Notes: generated by a model from the letters alone, not told the origin. Shown: positions 7,001 to 14,700, numbered from the stretch's first letter. The stretch: 17,639 nt of DNA from Physcocola sp002396385 (GCA_946535435.1 CAMNDM010000062.1:1-17639), one strand, 5' to 3'. Program-made: numbers and translations.

Positions 7001-8543
7001 CCCAATAAGTGCATCCATATTCGTCATCTACTTTAATAGTAAACTTGCGCGATGTATCGGCAATAAGGTTATAATCGAAGCCCAGAGTTCCATCGTTCCA
7101 AAGGACCGTTGATTTGGCAGTCGGTCCGAAAACAGTAAGTTTGACATGTTCACCCTGGCACACATTGGAAAGACCGTCTACTGTGAGTTTTGGAACCAGA
7201 GGAATCGCCAAATCCTGGGAAAAAGAGTCAACACATCCCAAAGAAGAGGTTGCAAACAATTTTGCCTTAAAAATATCTCCATCAGACTCATAGTAGTGTT
7301 CGGCATCACGGGTAAACGCATAGATGCCATCTCCAAAATTCCACGAATAACTAACAATAGAGTCATTCAAACAGGTGGAATTGTTTTTAAAGATAACCTT
7401 ACCGCCACAAGTGTCGATAGCAGTAAACTTGACTTTCACCTCAATAGGAGTCAGTTGGGTGTTCATCTCGATGGCACCGCAATCGGTACCCGAGTTCTTC
7501 ATAGAACAGCTATAGGAAACACCATCGAACAAAGCAGCACGAGGAATAGACACTACAGAGGGATTCTGAGGGTCGAAGTTAATCACCCCATTATCGGAAC
7601 GAGACCATTGATAAGTATCGAAGCCATCGGGCGCAGTAATCGTAGGGTCTTCCTCTCCACAGTTTTTCGAGATGAGTTCGAGTTTACGGGTTTCAGCCCA
7701 AAAATAGCCATAAGCATCGTGTGCGCCGGCATGGTAATCAGCGCCACTCAAGCAGTCATGGTTCACAATTTCGATTGTCACCTTTTGTCCGACGTAGGCA
7801 CGGAGGTCGATAGCAGCCGACGTCCAATTCTTATACCAATAGTTAACCGACTTATTAGCACCTACAGAAGAAGCAGCACACTTAGGATTTTGCGACAAGT
7901 CAGAACTGGCATTGTTCGCAATAGCCTCAAACTGTGCGCATGGTAAAGTAACCGGCTGGTTAAGCACAGGGTCGAACGACGTAATATTCACTTGGAACGT
8001 AGGACGCTGGATACCATTATGCGGATTGGTAGCATTAGACGGGTCCTCAACCACACAGGCATAACGATAGTTCAGCAAGGTGGTGTTTTCAGTAACAGTA
8101 AACGTATAGACCATGCGTTCGGCATAGGCTCTTCCCGTGTTGGAATGAGTTTCGCCTTCAGAACGACCCGGATTACCGATGCGGGCCGTCAGCGAAAGAT
8201 CAGCTGGCACCTTTTTAAATTCCGAGCAAGCGATAATATCGTCATCTTTATGCAAGTTCATTATATCGAACCGGTCCTTAGCCTCACTCCATTGTACAGA
8301 CTTCCAGTCATACACGACAGAAGAGTCTTTGTCGGGGGAGACCTGAAGGGAATAGTATCCCGTATAGAGTTGCCAATTGGTAAAGTTACCATTCTCAAAC
8401 CCTATATTCGGAGTGTCAGCATTTGGTTCTTCAGCAGAAGCATACATACCAACGCCCCATAGAACTAAAGATGTCAGAAAACATTTAAGAAAACTACGAA
8501 ACGAACTGCATTTGGTAGAATTCGACAAAGAATTACCGATCAT
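4062..8543 (-). CDS. Giant T9SS type B adhesin with PKD and Ig-like repeats
   Basis: Complete protein of 1493 residues. A long signal peptide has a hydrophobic core at about 21-36 and cleavage after YASA (37). Residues 45-295 form an aromatic-rich beta module (GFENGNFTNW, ARIGNPG, AERMVYTFTV, NYRYACVVEDP, IDLRAYVGQKVTIEIVNHDC) of the kind found at the N-terminus of large Bacteroidetes PKD proteins, probably the ligand-binding tip. Residues 371-450 are a PKD domain (SYSWNFGDG). Residues 451-1315 are twelve Ig-like units of 70-74 residues, each starting near 'xPxxxxxG...C.G' and holding one Cys pair. Residues 1316-1398 form a PKD-like domain, and 1400-1493 a gliding-motility-type (CHU_C/TIGR04131-like) T9SS sorting domain: FWAPTGFTPNNDEKNETF, FNRQGDIVFDG, EWDGTFNGK, PWGVYGW and a terminal TIVR. 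The protein is likely exported by the T9SS and displayed on the cell surface with the PorP/SprF protein encoded 11 nt downstream. The Ca-binding-like 'PNGDGxND' signature of the sorting domain is degenerate here (PNNDEKNE). Confidence 0.9.
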   Translation of the reverse strand: MIGNSLSNSTKCSSFRSFLKCFLTSLVLWGVGMYASAEEPNADTPNIGFENGNFTNWQLYTGYYSLQVSPDKDSSVVYDWKSVQWSEAKDRFDIMNLHKDDDIIACSEFKKVPADLSLTARIGNPGRSEGETHSNTGRAYAERMVYTFTVTENTTLLNYRYACVVEDPSNATNPHNGIQRPTFQVNITSFDPVLNQPVTLPCAQFEAIANNASSDLSQNPKCAASSVGANKSVNYWYKNWTSAAIDLRAYVGQKVTIEIVNHDCLSGADYHAGAHDAYGYFWAETRKLELISKNCGEEDPTITAPDGFDTYQWSRSDNGVINFDPQNPSVVSIPRAALFDGVSYSCSMKNSGTDCGAIEMNTQLTPIEVKVKFTAIDTCGGKVIFKNNSTCLNDSIVSYSWNFGDGIYAFTRDAEHYYESDGDIFKAKLFATSSLGCVDSFSQDLAIPLVPKLTVDGLSNVCQGEHVKLTVFGPTAKSTVLWNDGTLGFDYNLIADTSRKFTIKVDDEYGCTYWATKNLVVRQAPSVYIIGDSATCVGDSVILVANNAYSYSWNTGTVGDSLIVRPQSTTTYSVVGQASNGCEGTASVTVVVNPLPNISIDGPLELCKGAESKLQASGGVLYQWSDLFTGGSRAISPTETTKYTVRGTDANKCSNTASWTVDVKDIPEIKFAGDTLVCAGEIARVTVSGADSYMWGDGSEQNFYAQLLNSDTVWTVTGTTNGCSSKITIPITIKPAPYVYINGNTRICRGDTLALWGMGAQSYQWATGFVGDTLISIPDATAIYQVVGTGANGCSRMATYEVSVLPLPDVSIKGDVSVCQNSLARLYAKGNANVYYWSTGSISDSIRPLINDVSWFKVKGVDLNGCSSVDSFQVSVIPPPSLSYSGETEICQGSSTMLVVSGASSYLWNNGYSAANYLAHPIFDTTYVVTGYLNGCSSQISIPITLRQSPVVWAEGITDICQGDTLKLLAKGAKDYIWGNGTSNEMLVASPLTSSVYHLIGTDSTGCRGEADIPVNVRLRPLITINGDAEVCEGAAATLTASGDAILYTWDNGQVGQTINPIIVKETEFTVRGTDSHTCSNTATFTVRPVLPPTLSFLGDTAVCVGSSVDLVAQGATDYIWQDSVVGSEFVFQPKASCYIKLTGISHNCSASRMLTINVLTPPNILISGDEYVCPGESFNILAQGASRFLWSTGDTTASISYAPQVATTYYATGYDVNNCSTTKSFTVKVHPLPNVGIKLLSYRGCPGSKDTAVVQATGASYYEWTSEPELDEVVRNVNSDKLAVLLSDTTTLYLYGRDLYGCPNETQLTLNPLPRKHISFAIEPKWIEQSNPTISMKGVTPSEAVWYWTPGDGTKEQTGRLFHYRYDVDRLQDSVEVLVRAVDTMGCSYTGSEFLYVWKDFWAPTGFTPNNDEKNETFRFYGGKYITDFHFYIFNRQGDIVFDGNSFDSEWDGTFNGKECPWGVYGWVAKYSSNVKGTNFSGERKGMVTIVR
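4599..7193 (-). repeat. Twelve tandem Ig-like units arranged as four B-C-A trimers (adhesin 1)
   Basis: Protein-level repeat covering residues 451-1315. First cysteines fall at 462, 536, 607, 678, 748, 819, 891, 961, 1032, 1104, 1174 and 1246, so the period is 70-74 residues. The second cysteine follows 45-49 residues later in units 1-11 (57 in the last). Units fall into three types in strict rotation. B has an aromatic before the G (KFAGDT, SYSGET, SFLGDT) and, in three of its four copies, a Cys spacing of 45. C includes IIGDS, YINGN, WAEG and LISGD, with spacing 46. A has ISIDG, VSIKG or ITING, with spacing 46-47. The order is (B-C-A) four times, a super-period of about 213 residues (640 bp). 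The units match the Ig-like domain associated with CHU_C proteins. Confidence 0.75.
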
Positions 8544-8763
8544 AAGAATATAATATGGCTAACCCTACTATACCACAACCAGACATATTAACGTTTGAGC
8601 ATCGAATAGACAGGCCAGCAAATGTTTTTCATGGTGAAACTCAACGTCACGTTTATAATATACTAATAATAAAAGGTCTTCAATAACGTTATACAATAAA
8701 CAGACATCTGAAAGACAACTGAAGCTAAACGCTATTGACTATTCAAAGATAAACCTTCTAGCA

Positions 8764-8795
8764 CAAATATAATCACAGAAAGGCTAATATTCAAT
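8764..8795 (-). promoter_or_regulatory. Candidate promoter of the 1493-residue adhesin / PorP operon
   Basis: On the minus strand TATATTTG (8764-8771) matches the -7 consensus TAnnTTTG, with ATTG (8792-8795; one mismatch from TTTG) 20 nt upstream. A second exact -7 match, TATCTTTG, lies at 8744-8751 without a good -33. Either would give a leader of roughly 195-215 nt before the ATG at 8543, unusually long for this window. That leader holds three ACGTT-containing palindromes (8590-8595, 8643-8653, 8683-8692). I see no gene in 8544-8811. Confidence 0.4.
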
Positions 8796-8811
8796 AAAAT
8801 CGCATTTTTCT

Positions 8812-9351
8812 TCAACAAAAACGCGGCTGTAATTGTTTGAAGAATTCCCAAATAACGATTCCTGCGGTAACAGACACATTTAGCGAGTGTTTTGTTCCAT
8901 ATTGGGGAAGTTCGAGACAAAAATCGGAAGCATCGACCACCGCTTGTTGTACACCATTCACTTCGTGTCCCATTACAACAGCATACTTTTTTGCCGGGTC
9001 TAACTTCAAACCTTCAAGCGACACACTACCCTCTACCTGCTCGACAGAGAAAACAGTATAACCATCGGACTGCAAGTTCCGAACGACCTGCAACGTATCG
9101 GGAGCACTTGCCCAATCGACAGAAAATTCAGCCCCTAACGCTGTTTTATGGATTTCGGCATTAGGCGGTGCGCAAGTAAGTCCGCACAACCAAATTTTCT
9201 CGACACGATAGGCATCTGAAGTCCGAAAAACAGAACCGACATTATAAAGCGAGCGCACATTGTCGAGCACAACAACCAAAGGTATTTTCTCGGATTGCTT
9301 AAACTCTTCAACAGAAATCCTGTTCAGTTCCTTGACAGTATACTTGTGCAT
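8812..9351 (-). CDS. TrmH/SpoU family (SPOUT) RNA 2'-O-methyltransferase
   Basis: Protein of 179 residues with all three SpoU motifs. Motif 1 is LDNVRSLYNVGSVFRTSDAY (29-48), with the catalytic-type Asn37 and Arg43. Motif 2 is YAVVMGHEVNGV (123-134), with Glu130. Motif 3 is ELPQYGTKHSLNVSVTAG (147-164), with the SLNVS signature that forms the trefoil knot binding S-adenosylmethionine. The expected role is 2'-O-methylation of a ribose in tRNA or rRNA. The short length, lacking the extra N-terminal RNA-binding domain of RlmB, fits the small TrmH-like/TrmL-like group, but the target nucleotide cannot be assigned. Motif 2 has His-Glu where many members have Asn-Glu. It starts 9 nt after the FKBP lipoprotein stop and is the last gene of a three-gene operon. 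No strong terminator follows. Confidence 0.88.
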   Translation of the reverse strand: MHKYTVKELNRISVEEFKQSEKIPLVVVLDNVRSLYNVGSVFRTSDAYRVEKIWLCGLTCAPPNAEIHKTALGAEFSVDWASAPDTLQVVRNLQSDGYTVFSVEQVEGSVSLEGLKLDPAKKYAVVMGHEVNGVQQAVVDASDFCLELPQYGTKHSLNVSVTAGIVIWEFFKQLQPRFC

Positions 9352-9360
9352 AAAAAGCCA

Positions 9361-9882
9361 TTAAATTTCAGGAGCTTCGCTTATCGAAGTCACCTTATTC
9401 AGTTTAATATAATAATGAAGAGCCGAATAAGCCGAAACCGACACTATTTTCCCGTTGAAAACCGTTTGTTTCGAAGCGGTATTGTATGCCAGATAATAAG
9501 GGATGTAAAGGTGGAAGACAGACCCTTCGGGCATGAGCTGCAACCCTTCACGCATGCCGGCAATAAGGTTTTCCATTTCAAAACCATACTTACCTGATTC
9601 AAACACAGTTCCATCGACCAGCATCGCCACGTAAGAGATATAGACCGAGTCGTTGGCATCGGGTCTAATTCCCTTACCCAACGTTTCCACACGGTATTGC
9701 AAACCAGTGTAGGTTTCCTTCACCCCTGCAGAGTCGCGATTTAAAGCAAGAAACAACTCACCTTTTTCCTTATTTGTGCGATTATATTCCTGCGTATAGT
9801 CAACATCATCGTCACTTGAGCAAGAAACAGAAACAAACGACACAGCCATAACTGCCAATAAGAGAACAATATATTTTTTCAT
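9361..9882 (-). CDS. FKBP-type peptidyl-prolyl cis-trans isomerase lipoprotein, predicted surface exposed
   Basis: Protein of 173 residues from the ATG at 9882. An ATG at 9903 abuts the upstream stop codon and would add seven residues, but MKKYIVLLLA is a standard signal peptide start. The lipobox is SVSC (Cys21), followed by SSDDD, which matches the Ser/Asp-rich lipoprotein export signal that sends Bacteroidales lipoproteins to the cell surface. Residues about 58-160 are FKBP-like: LQYRVETLGKG, SVYISYVAMLVDGTVFESG, IAGMREGLQLMPEGSVFHLYIPYYLAYN and a closing KIVSVSAYS strand. The order matches FKBPs (DGTVFDS, GLQLMP.G, IP..LAYG), but the final loop is altered: LAYN replaces LAYG, and the usual Gly-rich stretch is missing, so isomerase activity is not assured. 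A helper in folding exported proteins is plausible. It lies 21 nt after the methyltransferase and 9 nt before the TrmH gene. Confidence 0.82.
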   Translation of the reverse strand: MKKYIVLLLAVMAVSFVSVSCSSDDDVDYTQEYNRTNKEKGELFLALNRDSAGVKETYTGLQYRVETLGKGIRPDANDSVYISYVAMLVDGTVFESGKYGFEMENLIAGMREGLQLMPEGSVFHLYIPYYLAYNTASKQTVFNGKIVSVSAYSALHYYIKLNKVTSISEAPEI

Positions 9883-9903
9883 TTTCTGATAATAAGTAAC
9901 CAT

Positions 9904-10596
9904 TTAAACAATACGTACCAGTGTCATTCCATCGCGTACCGGAACCATAACAGTCTGGAAGCGAGAATCGTTGGCAACAAGGTTGTTAAACGCCATAATT
10001 CCCACTGTTTGAGCCTCTTTTGAGGAGACAGGAACTTCAGGATGAAGTTTATAGCGTTCATACAAAGCAACAGACTCTTCTTCAATAACGTGTCCATCCC
10101 ATAAAGTATTGTCTGCAATGACCAGCCCTCCTTTACGCATTTTCGGATAAACCATTTCAAGGTCCTCGACATAACGTCGTTTGTTACCATCGAGATAGGC
10201 CACGTCAAAAAGTCCGTCAAGACTTGGCACAATGTCGGCAGCATCGCCAATATGTAGATTCACCTTCTTGCCAAGATCGCCGGCATCGGCAAAGACCTGG
10301 TTTAAGAAAGGTTCCAGTTCATCGAAAATCTCGCAAGTATGCACTTGTCCGCCATCGGGGAGCGCCTCGGCCATACACAGTGCAGAATAGCCCGTAAAGG
10401 TTCCGATTTCTAGAATACGGCGGGCGCCAACCATTTGGCAGAAAAATTTGAGCAGCCTTCCCTCTAAATGACCCGATAACATGCGCGGTTTAAGCGTATG
10501 CAGATGCGTCTTTCGGGTTAATACTTTAAGGAAATCAGGTTCACGCTCGATGTGTTCGAGTATATACTGCTGTATTTCGTCTGACCAAAGATTCAT
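9904..10596 (-). CDS. SAM-dependent O-methyltransferase (class I, catechol/caffeoyl-CoA type)
   Basis: Protein of 230 residues, cytoplasmic. Motif I is ILEIGTFTGYSAL (61-73), the SAM-binding loop. Glu89 in HTCEI binds the ribose in this family. GDA at 117-119 and VAYLDGNKRRY (132-142) follow. Asp136 with ADN (161-163) supplies the divalent-metal ligands (Asp136, Asp162, Asn163), and Lys139 sits where the catalytic lysine is found. The substrate class is a catechol-like or other vicinal hydroxyl compound; bacterial members include tRNA 5-hydroxyuridine methyltransferase (TrmR), so an RNA substrate is an alternative worth noting given the TrmH gene in the same operon. It is the first gene of the operon, 14-15 nt downstream of the predicted transcription start. 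Family is secure, substrate unknown. Confidence 0.85.
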   Translation of the reverse strand: MNLWSDEIQQYILEHIEREPDFLKVLTRKTHLHTLKPRMLSGHLEGRLLKFFCQMVGARRILEIGTFTGYSALCMAEALPDGGQVHTCEIFDELEPFLNQVFADAGDLGKKVNLHIGDAADIVPSLDGLFDVAYLDGNKRRYVEDLEMVYPKMRKGGLVIADNTLWDGHVIEEESVALYERYKLHPEVPVSSKEAQTVGIMAFNNLVANDSRFQTVMVPVRDGMTLVRIV

Positions 10597-10615
10597 TTAT
10601 AGTACCAATATAGCG

Positions 10616-10646
10616 CAAAAATACGAATAAATAAGCAAAGCTCAAA
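10616..10646 (-). promoter_or_regulatory. Promoter of the methyltransferase - FKBP - TrmH operon
   Basis: On the minus strand, TTTG (10643-10646) and TATTTTTG (10616-10623) match the Bacteroides -33 and -7 consensus exactly with 19-nt spacing, the best promoter in the window. The predicted start near 10610 leaves a leader of only about 14 nt before the ATG at 10596. Confidence 0.7.
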
Positions 10647-10661
10647 AAACGGCAACAAATG

Positions 10662-10689
10662 AAAAGGCACCGTAAAAACGGTGCCTTTT
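10662..10689 (-). terminator. Strong terminator after the second PorP/SprF gene
   Basis: A perfect 12-bp stem (AAAAGGCACCGT at 10662-10673 and ACGGTGCCTTTT at 10678-10689) with an AAAA loop lies 21 nt past the stop codon at 10711. The A- and T-ended arms make it able to work in both directions. It separates the adhesin 2/PorP transcript from the next operon, whose promoter begins 16 nt further on. Confidence 0.88.
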
Positions 10690-10710
10690 ATTATAACTAA
10701 CAATTCATAT

Positions 10711-11733
10711 TTACCAATAAACAATTGGACAAGCATAACGGTAATGCTTAGGCGGTATAACGTAGACAACCGCAAACTCGTGCGACCAACTTCCGTTATC
10801 CTTCTTCGAGGTGTAAAGGTCGAAGATGTAATAGCCCTGTAAACCTTTATAATTACCACCAATCATAAACGACAAGACATTCAGGTTCCCTAAAGAAGAC
10901 GTAAAGTCATACTTATCGGCAACACCGAAAATAACCGGATTGGTCATACAGCCAATGTTGAGCGAGGCCAAACGATAAATACGTTTGTCATCTTCAGAGG
11001 ATGCTACCTCAACGGCTTGCTGTTGGAAAGCAGCCGAACCAAAGAGATAGGTGCTCGACATATCGCGTCGTCCCCAGAGTCCGGAACGAGCCTCAAGGTC
11101 CTGCATATAGTTTACATGGAACACATAACGGCGTCCTACCTTAGAGGCTTCCTTATCGTCGAAACCATTATTCGGTTGACCGATGTGGTAAACTGAACCA
11201 CCAACAGTCAACTTGTTCTCCCATACGAAAGCAGCACCGAACGAGAAGTCCACATAATTGCAATGGGCCTCGGTTACCTCGTCATTAGTCTTCAGTTCTG
11301 GTTTACCCTCGCCCGCATAAGAATCGTCAAACGTAAGCCCCGAAGCATCAAAGTAATTCAAGTTCAAAGCCATTTGTAAGCCCAAACGGATGAAGTATTC
11401 ATCTTCCAGACGAATGTTGTGCGAGTAAACCGCAGCAATCTCATTCTTCTTGAAAACATTCGCCTCATTGTCCCGAGTGAAAGAGAGACCCGCAGAAGCC
11501 ATCTGCTTATAGAAGTTCTGGTCGTAGGAAATACGGGTCGTTGTATAATGGTTATCGAGAGCGGGCCATTGCATACGGTAATTCAAACCGAAACGCATGG
11601 CATTCGCGTTACCCACCAAGGCAGGGTTCAAGCTGAAGGGGATCACGTTGTTGTTGTTGAACGTGTAGTCCACTTGAGCGGCGGCCGAAGCCGCCATCAA
11701 GAGTCCCGCAAATATACTTGCTATTCTTTTCAT
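10711..11733 (-). CDS. PorP/SprF family type IX secretion outer-membrane protein (partner of the larger adhesin)
   Basis: Protein of 340 residues from the ATG at 11733. A TTG directly after the adhesin stop is in frame, but MKRIASIFAG gives a normal signal peptide with cleavage after SAAA (19). It has the same landmarks as its paralog at 3070-4050: PFSLNPALVGNANAMR, QWPALDNHYTT, SYDQNFYK, YHIGQPNNGF, SGLWGRRD, VIFGVADKYDF, GLQGYYIFDL and a C-terminal ACPIVYW. Amphipathic strands throughout indicate an outer-membrane barrel. It begins 12 nt after the adhesin stop and is followed by a strong terminator, so adhesin and PorP form one transcript. The expected role is as outer-membrane partner in T9SS export or anchoring of that adhesin, as with SprF and SprB. 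It differs from its paralog mainly in loops, for example residues after VFHVNY and in the ASSEDDKR insertion, which may set cargo preference. Confidence 0.88.
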   Translation of the reverse strand: MKRIASIFAGLLMAASAAAQVDYTFNNNNVIPFSLNPALVGNANAMRFGLNYRMQWPALDNHYTTTRISYDQNFYKQMASAGLSFTRDNEANVFKKNEIAAVYSHNIRLEDEYFIRLGLQMALNLNYFDASGLTFDDSYAGEGKPELKTNDEVTEAHCNYVDFSFGAAFVWENKLTVGGSVYHIGQPNNGFDDKEASKVGRRYVFHVNYMQDLEARSGLWGRRDMSSTYLFGSAAFQQQAVEVASSEDDKRIYRLASLNIGCMTNPVIFGVADKYDFTSSLGNLNVLSFMIGGNYKGLQGYYIFDLYTSKKDNGSWSHEFAVVYVIPPKHYRYACPIVYW

Positions 11734-11745
11734 AATTCGAAACAA

Positions 11746-14700
11746 TTATCGGATGAGAGTAATTGAGCCACGCTTCTTACCAGACTTGAAGACTGAATTT
11801 TCGTTCGAGCTGTAAGTAACAGTGTAACCATAAACGCCCCAAGGACAAGCCTTACCCTTGCAAGTACCATCCCAACCATAGTTAGAAGGTATCTCGTCGG
11901 AAGTAGAACGTAAGAGGTCATTTTCATCGCCTTCATATACAATACCGCCAAGACGGTCATAGATGATAACGTGGAATTCGTTGATGAAGCGTCCGCCACG
12001 GAAGACGAATCTGTCATTCAATCCATCTCCATTAGGAGAGAATGCGTCAGGCGCCCAGAAGTCGTGCCACTTGTAGATGTAGGCAGAGCTGTCGTAAATA
12101 CAACCATAAGGGTCAACAGCATGCACACCCACAAGGATAGAGTCAGCCAAGATACCAGGGTAGGTGTAGTTAGCAATGGCACCCTCCAGTTTCGTATCGT
12201 TAGTGCTGTTCTCGTTCATATCAACTGTCCAAGTCCACTTGGTATTTTCTGTTTCAGGAACAATACCGGTGAAACGTACAGTACGGCTTTCGTCGTCGAT
12301 ACAGCTTGGGTTCACACGGAACTTGAGCGGATCTTTCTGACGGAGTTGGATATCGACTGTAGCAGTACCAACACAACCCAAATCGTCAATACCCTTCAGG
12401 GTAACTCTGACAGTAGTGTCAATGATAGCTACGAACTCGTTTTCAATTTGGTTAGCTTGAATATCAGGCTGACCAGGAACAGACTCCCAGTACCACTGAA
12501 CATTTCGGTTGTAAGTCTTGTTCACAGCCTGGAACTTAACAGAGTCAACCTGACCAGGACATACATAACTCTTGTCGCGGTTGATGCCAACCACAGGCAA
12601 CGTCTGAATGTTCATACGCTTGGTAACCGTATTGGTACAACCATGCTCGTTAGTAACCGTCAGCGTATATTCGGTAGAGCGTGCCGGATGGTCTTCAATC
12701 TCTGAATAGAGAGCTGTATCAACCTTGAGCGGTTCACCATTAGCCAACCATTCATAAACACCGTCCTTACCAAGGCCAGAACCTACGAGATGAACGGTAG
12801 TTCCAGAACAGAAGTAATCCTTACCGTCAGGTTCAGAAATAGTAGCTATTGGGTTAGGAACCACAATTACAGAAGCAACCGAAGTAGAAGAACAGCCACT
12901 GAGTGTACCCGTTACATACAACTGGGTTGAAGTGGTGAGGTCGTCAAGCGTTAGAGCAGCCTCGTTACCAACCACCTTGTTGTTAATCTGCCATTCGTAG
13001 TCCTGTGCACCGTAAGCGGTTACTGTGATAGAACCATGTGCACAAACCGAATCGTAAGGAAGGAATCCGACAGCAGGGATTGGATTGCTGTAGATGGTCT
13101 TCTGAACGCTGCTCTGACAGTGAGTGAGGTCGTTAACCGCAATTACAGTAAACTCAACCGCATCGTCCCAAGAGATAACAGGTTCAACTTCCTGACCAGT
13201 CAGGTTCGTACCATCGGCAGTTGTCCAGAAGTAAGAGTATTCACCCTCCTTATCCTCGTTCTCAGCCCAGAGTCTGTCTTTTTCGCCTTGACAAACATTA
13301 GGGAACTCAGCCAAAGCCTGGAACTTAGGTAGCTCGTTGACTGTAACGGTGAACCGTGCAGTGTTCGAACAGCCATTGGCATCAATACCAGTGAGCGAGT
13401 ACTGAGAAGTTGCAACCGGAGTTGCAGTGAAGTGCTCGTTAGTCGTACCGTCAGACCATATGTAAGTCTCAGCGCCAGCACCTACCAAGTCGAGAGCGTC
13501 GCCACGACAGACTGAAGTATTACCAGAGACAGTCACATCAGGCAACTGGTTAACGGTAAGAACAATGTCAGTTTCAGCCTTACAACCCATTGCAGAAGTA
13601 CCTACCAGTTTATAATAAGTGTCGGTCACAGGCGAAACCTTGAGGACATTACCCTCAAACTTCTCGTCACCAAACGTCCACTCATAATCTTTAGCACCTG
13701 TAGCGAAGAATGTGCCCTCGCTGCCAGAGCAGATAGAGGTAGGGCCTGAGTAACCGAGGTTAGGCAGAGGCAGACTCGTGATAGTCACCTTAGCGCTACC
13801 CTCACAACCGGCAGGGTCAATACCAACCAAGCGGAAGTAAGTCTTGTCGTCGGTAATGTTATAGTTCAATACATTCTGAGTAGAAATCAACTCATCGTCG
13901 GCATTGTACCAGCGATACTTGTTACCATCACCGTCAGGCTGTACACTCTTGCTGTCGATAACGGCAGAGAGGTCGGTAGCGCTGTTGAGACAGACACTGG
14001 TTGCGCCACTGATGGTGACAGTAGGAAGGTCACGCACGGTAACAGCAACTGGAATAGTTGTTGAACAACCGTTTTCTGCAGTACCGGTCAACGTATAAGT
14101 GATATCATCAACTGGGTTGGCGTGGAACTCGGCGGTAGTTGTACCATCGGACCACTGATAAGTTTCAGCACCCATCGCCATCAGGCTGAGTTCATCGCCA
14201 CGACAGATAGGCTTCAGACCTTCTGCCCAGATTACAGGAGCAACTTCAACTGTGATAGGGATTGAGAGTTCGTCGGAACAACCGTCGAGTGTACCTACAA
14301 CCTTCAAAATTTCGTTGCTCTGAGGTGTGCTTACATAAGCATCGCCCTCGGTTCCGTCTTGCCATACATAAGTGTTAGCACCCGTTGCATAGATGATGTT
14401 AGAAGCACCCTTACATACGGTGGTCTCACCCTGGAAGCCCAAGACAGGAAGCGGTTTCATTCTGATTGGGAACGAAGCGGTGTTCGTACATCCGGTTTCA
14501 GAGTTGGTACCAGTAACGGTAACCGTCATGTCCTCGTTCACATAAACCTCGTTGGTTTCGCCAATCATGTTGTTATTCCATACATAATTGTCGTAGTCCT
14601 CAGGCTGTGCAACTACCTTCAACTGGGTAGGAGAGCCTTGGCAGACATACTGTTCACCGTCGATTGAGATCTTAGCGGTAGGAATAACGTTAACCGGAAT

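Noticed and set aside
4599..7193. Regularly spaced similar blocks that could suggest a CRISPR array or DNA satellite
   Set aside because: The repetition is at protein level with a period of about 213 bp, the DNA copies are diverged, and there are no short identical repeats with unique spacers.
6189..7946. Long plus-strand open frames (up to 266 codons) inside adhesin 1, and similar ones inside adhesin 2
   Set aside because: They are antisense to a protein with clear domains. Their Arg/Thr/Ile-rich composition is what the reverse complement of Thr/Ser/Gly/Val-rich repeats produces.
8555..8686. A 43-codon open frame on the plus strand in the adhesin 1 leader
   Set aside because: It lies on the strand opposite to all genes, has no recognisable domain, signal or promoter, and is short enough to occur by chance.
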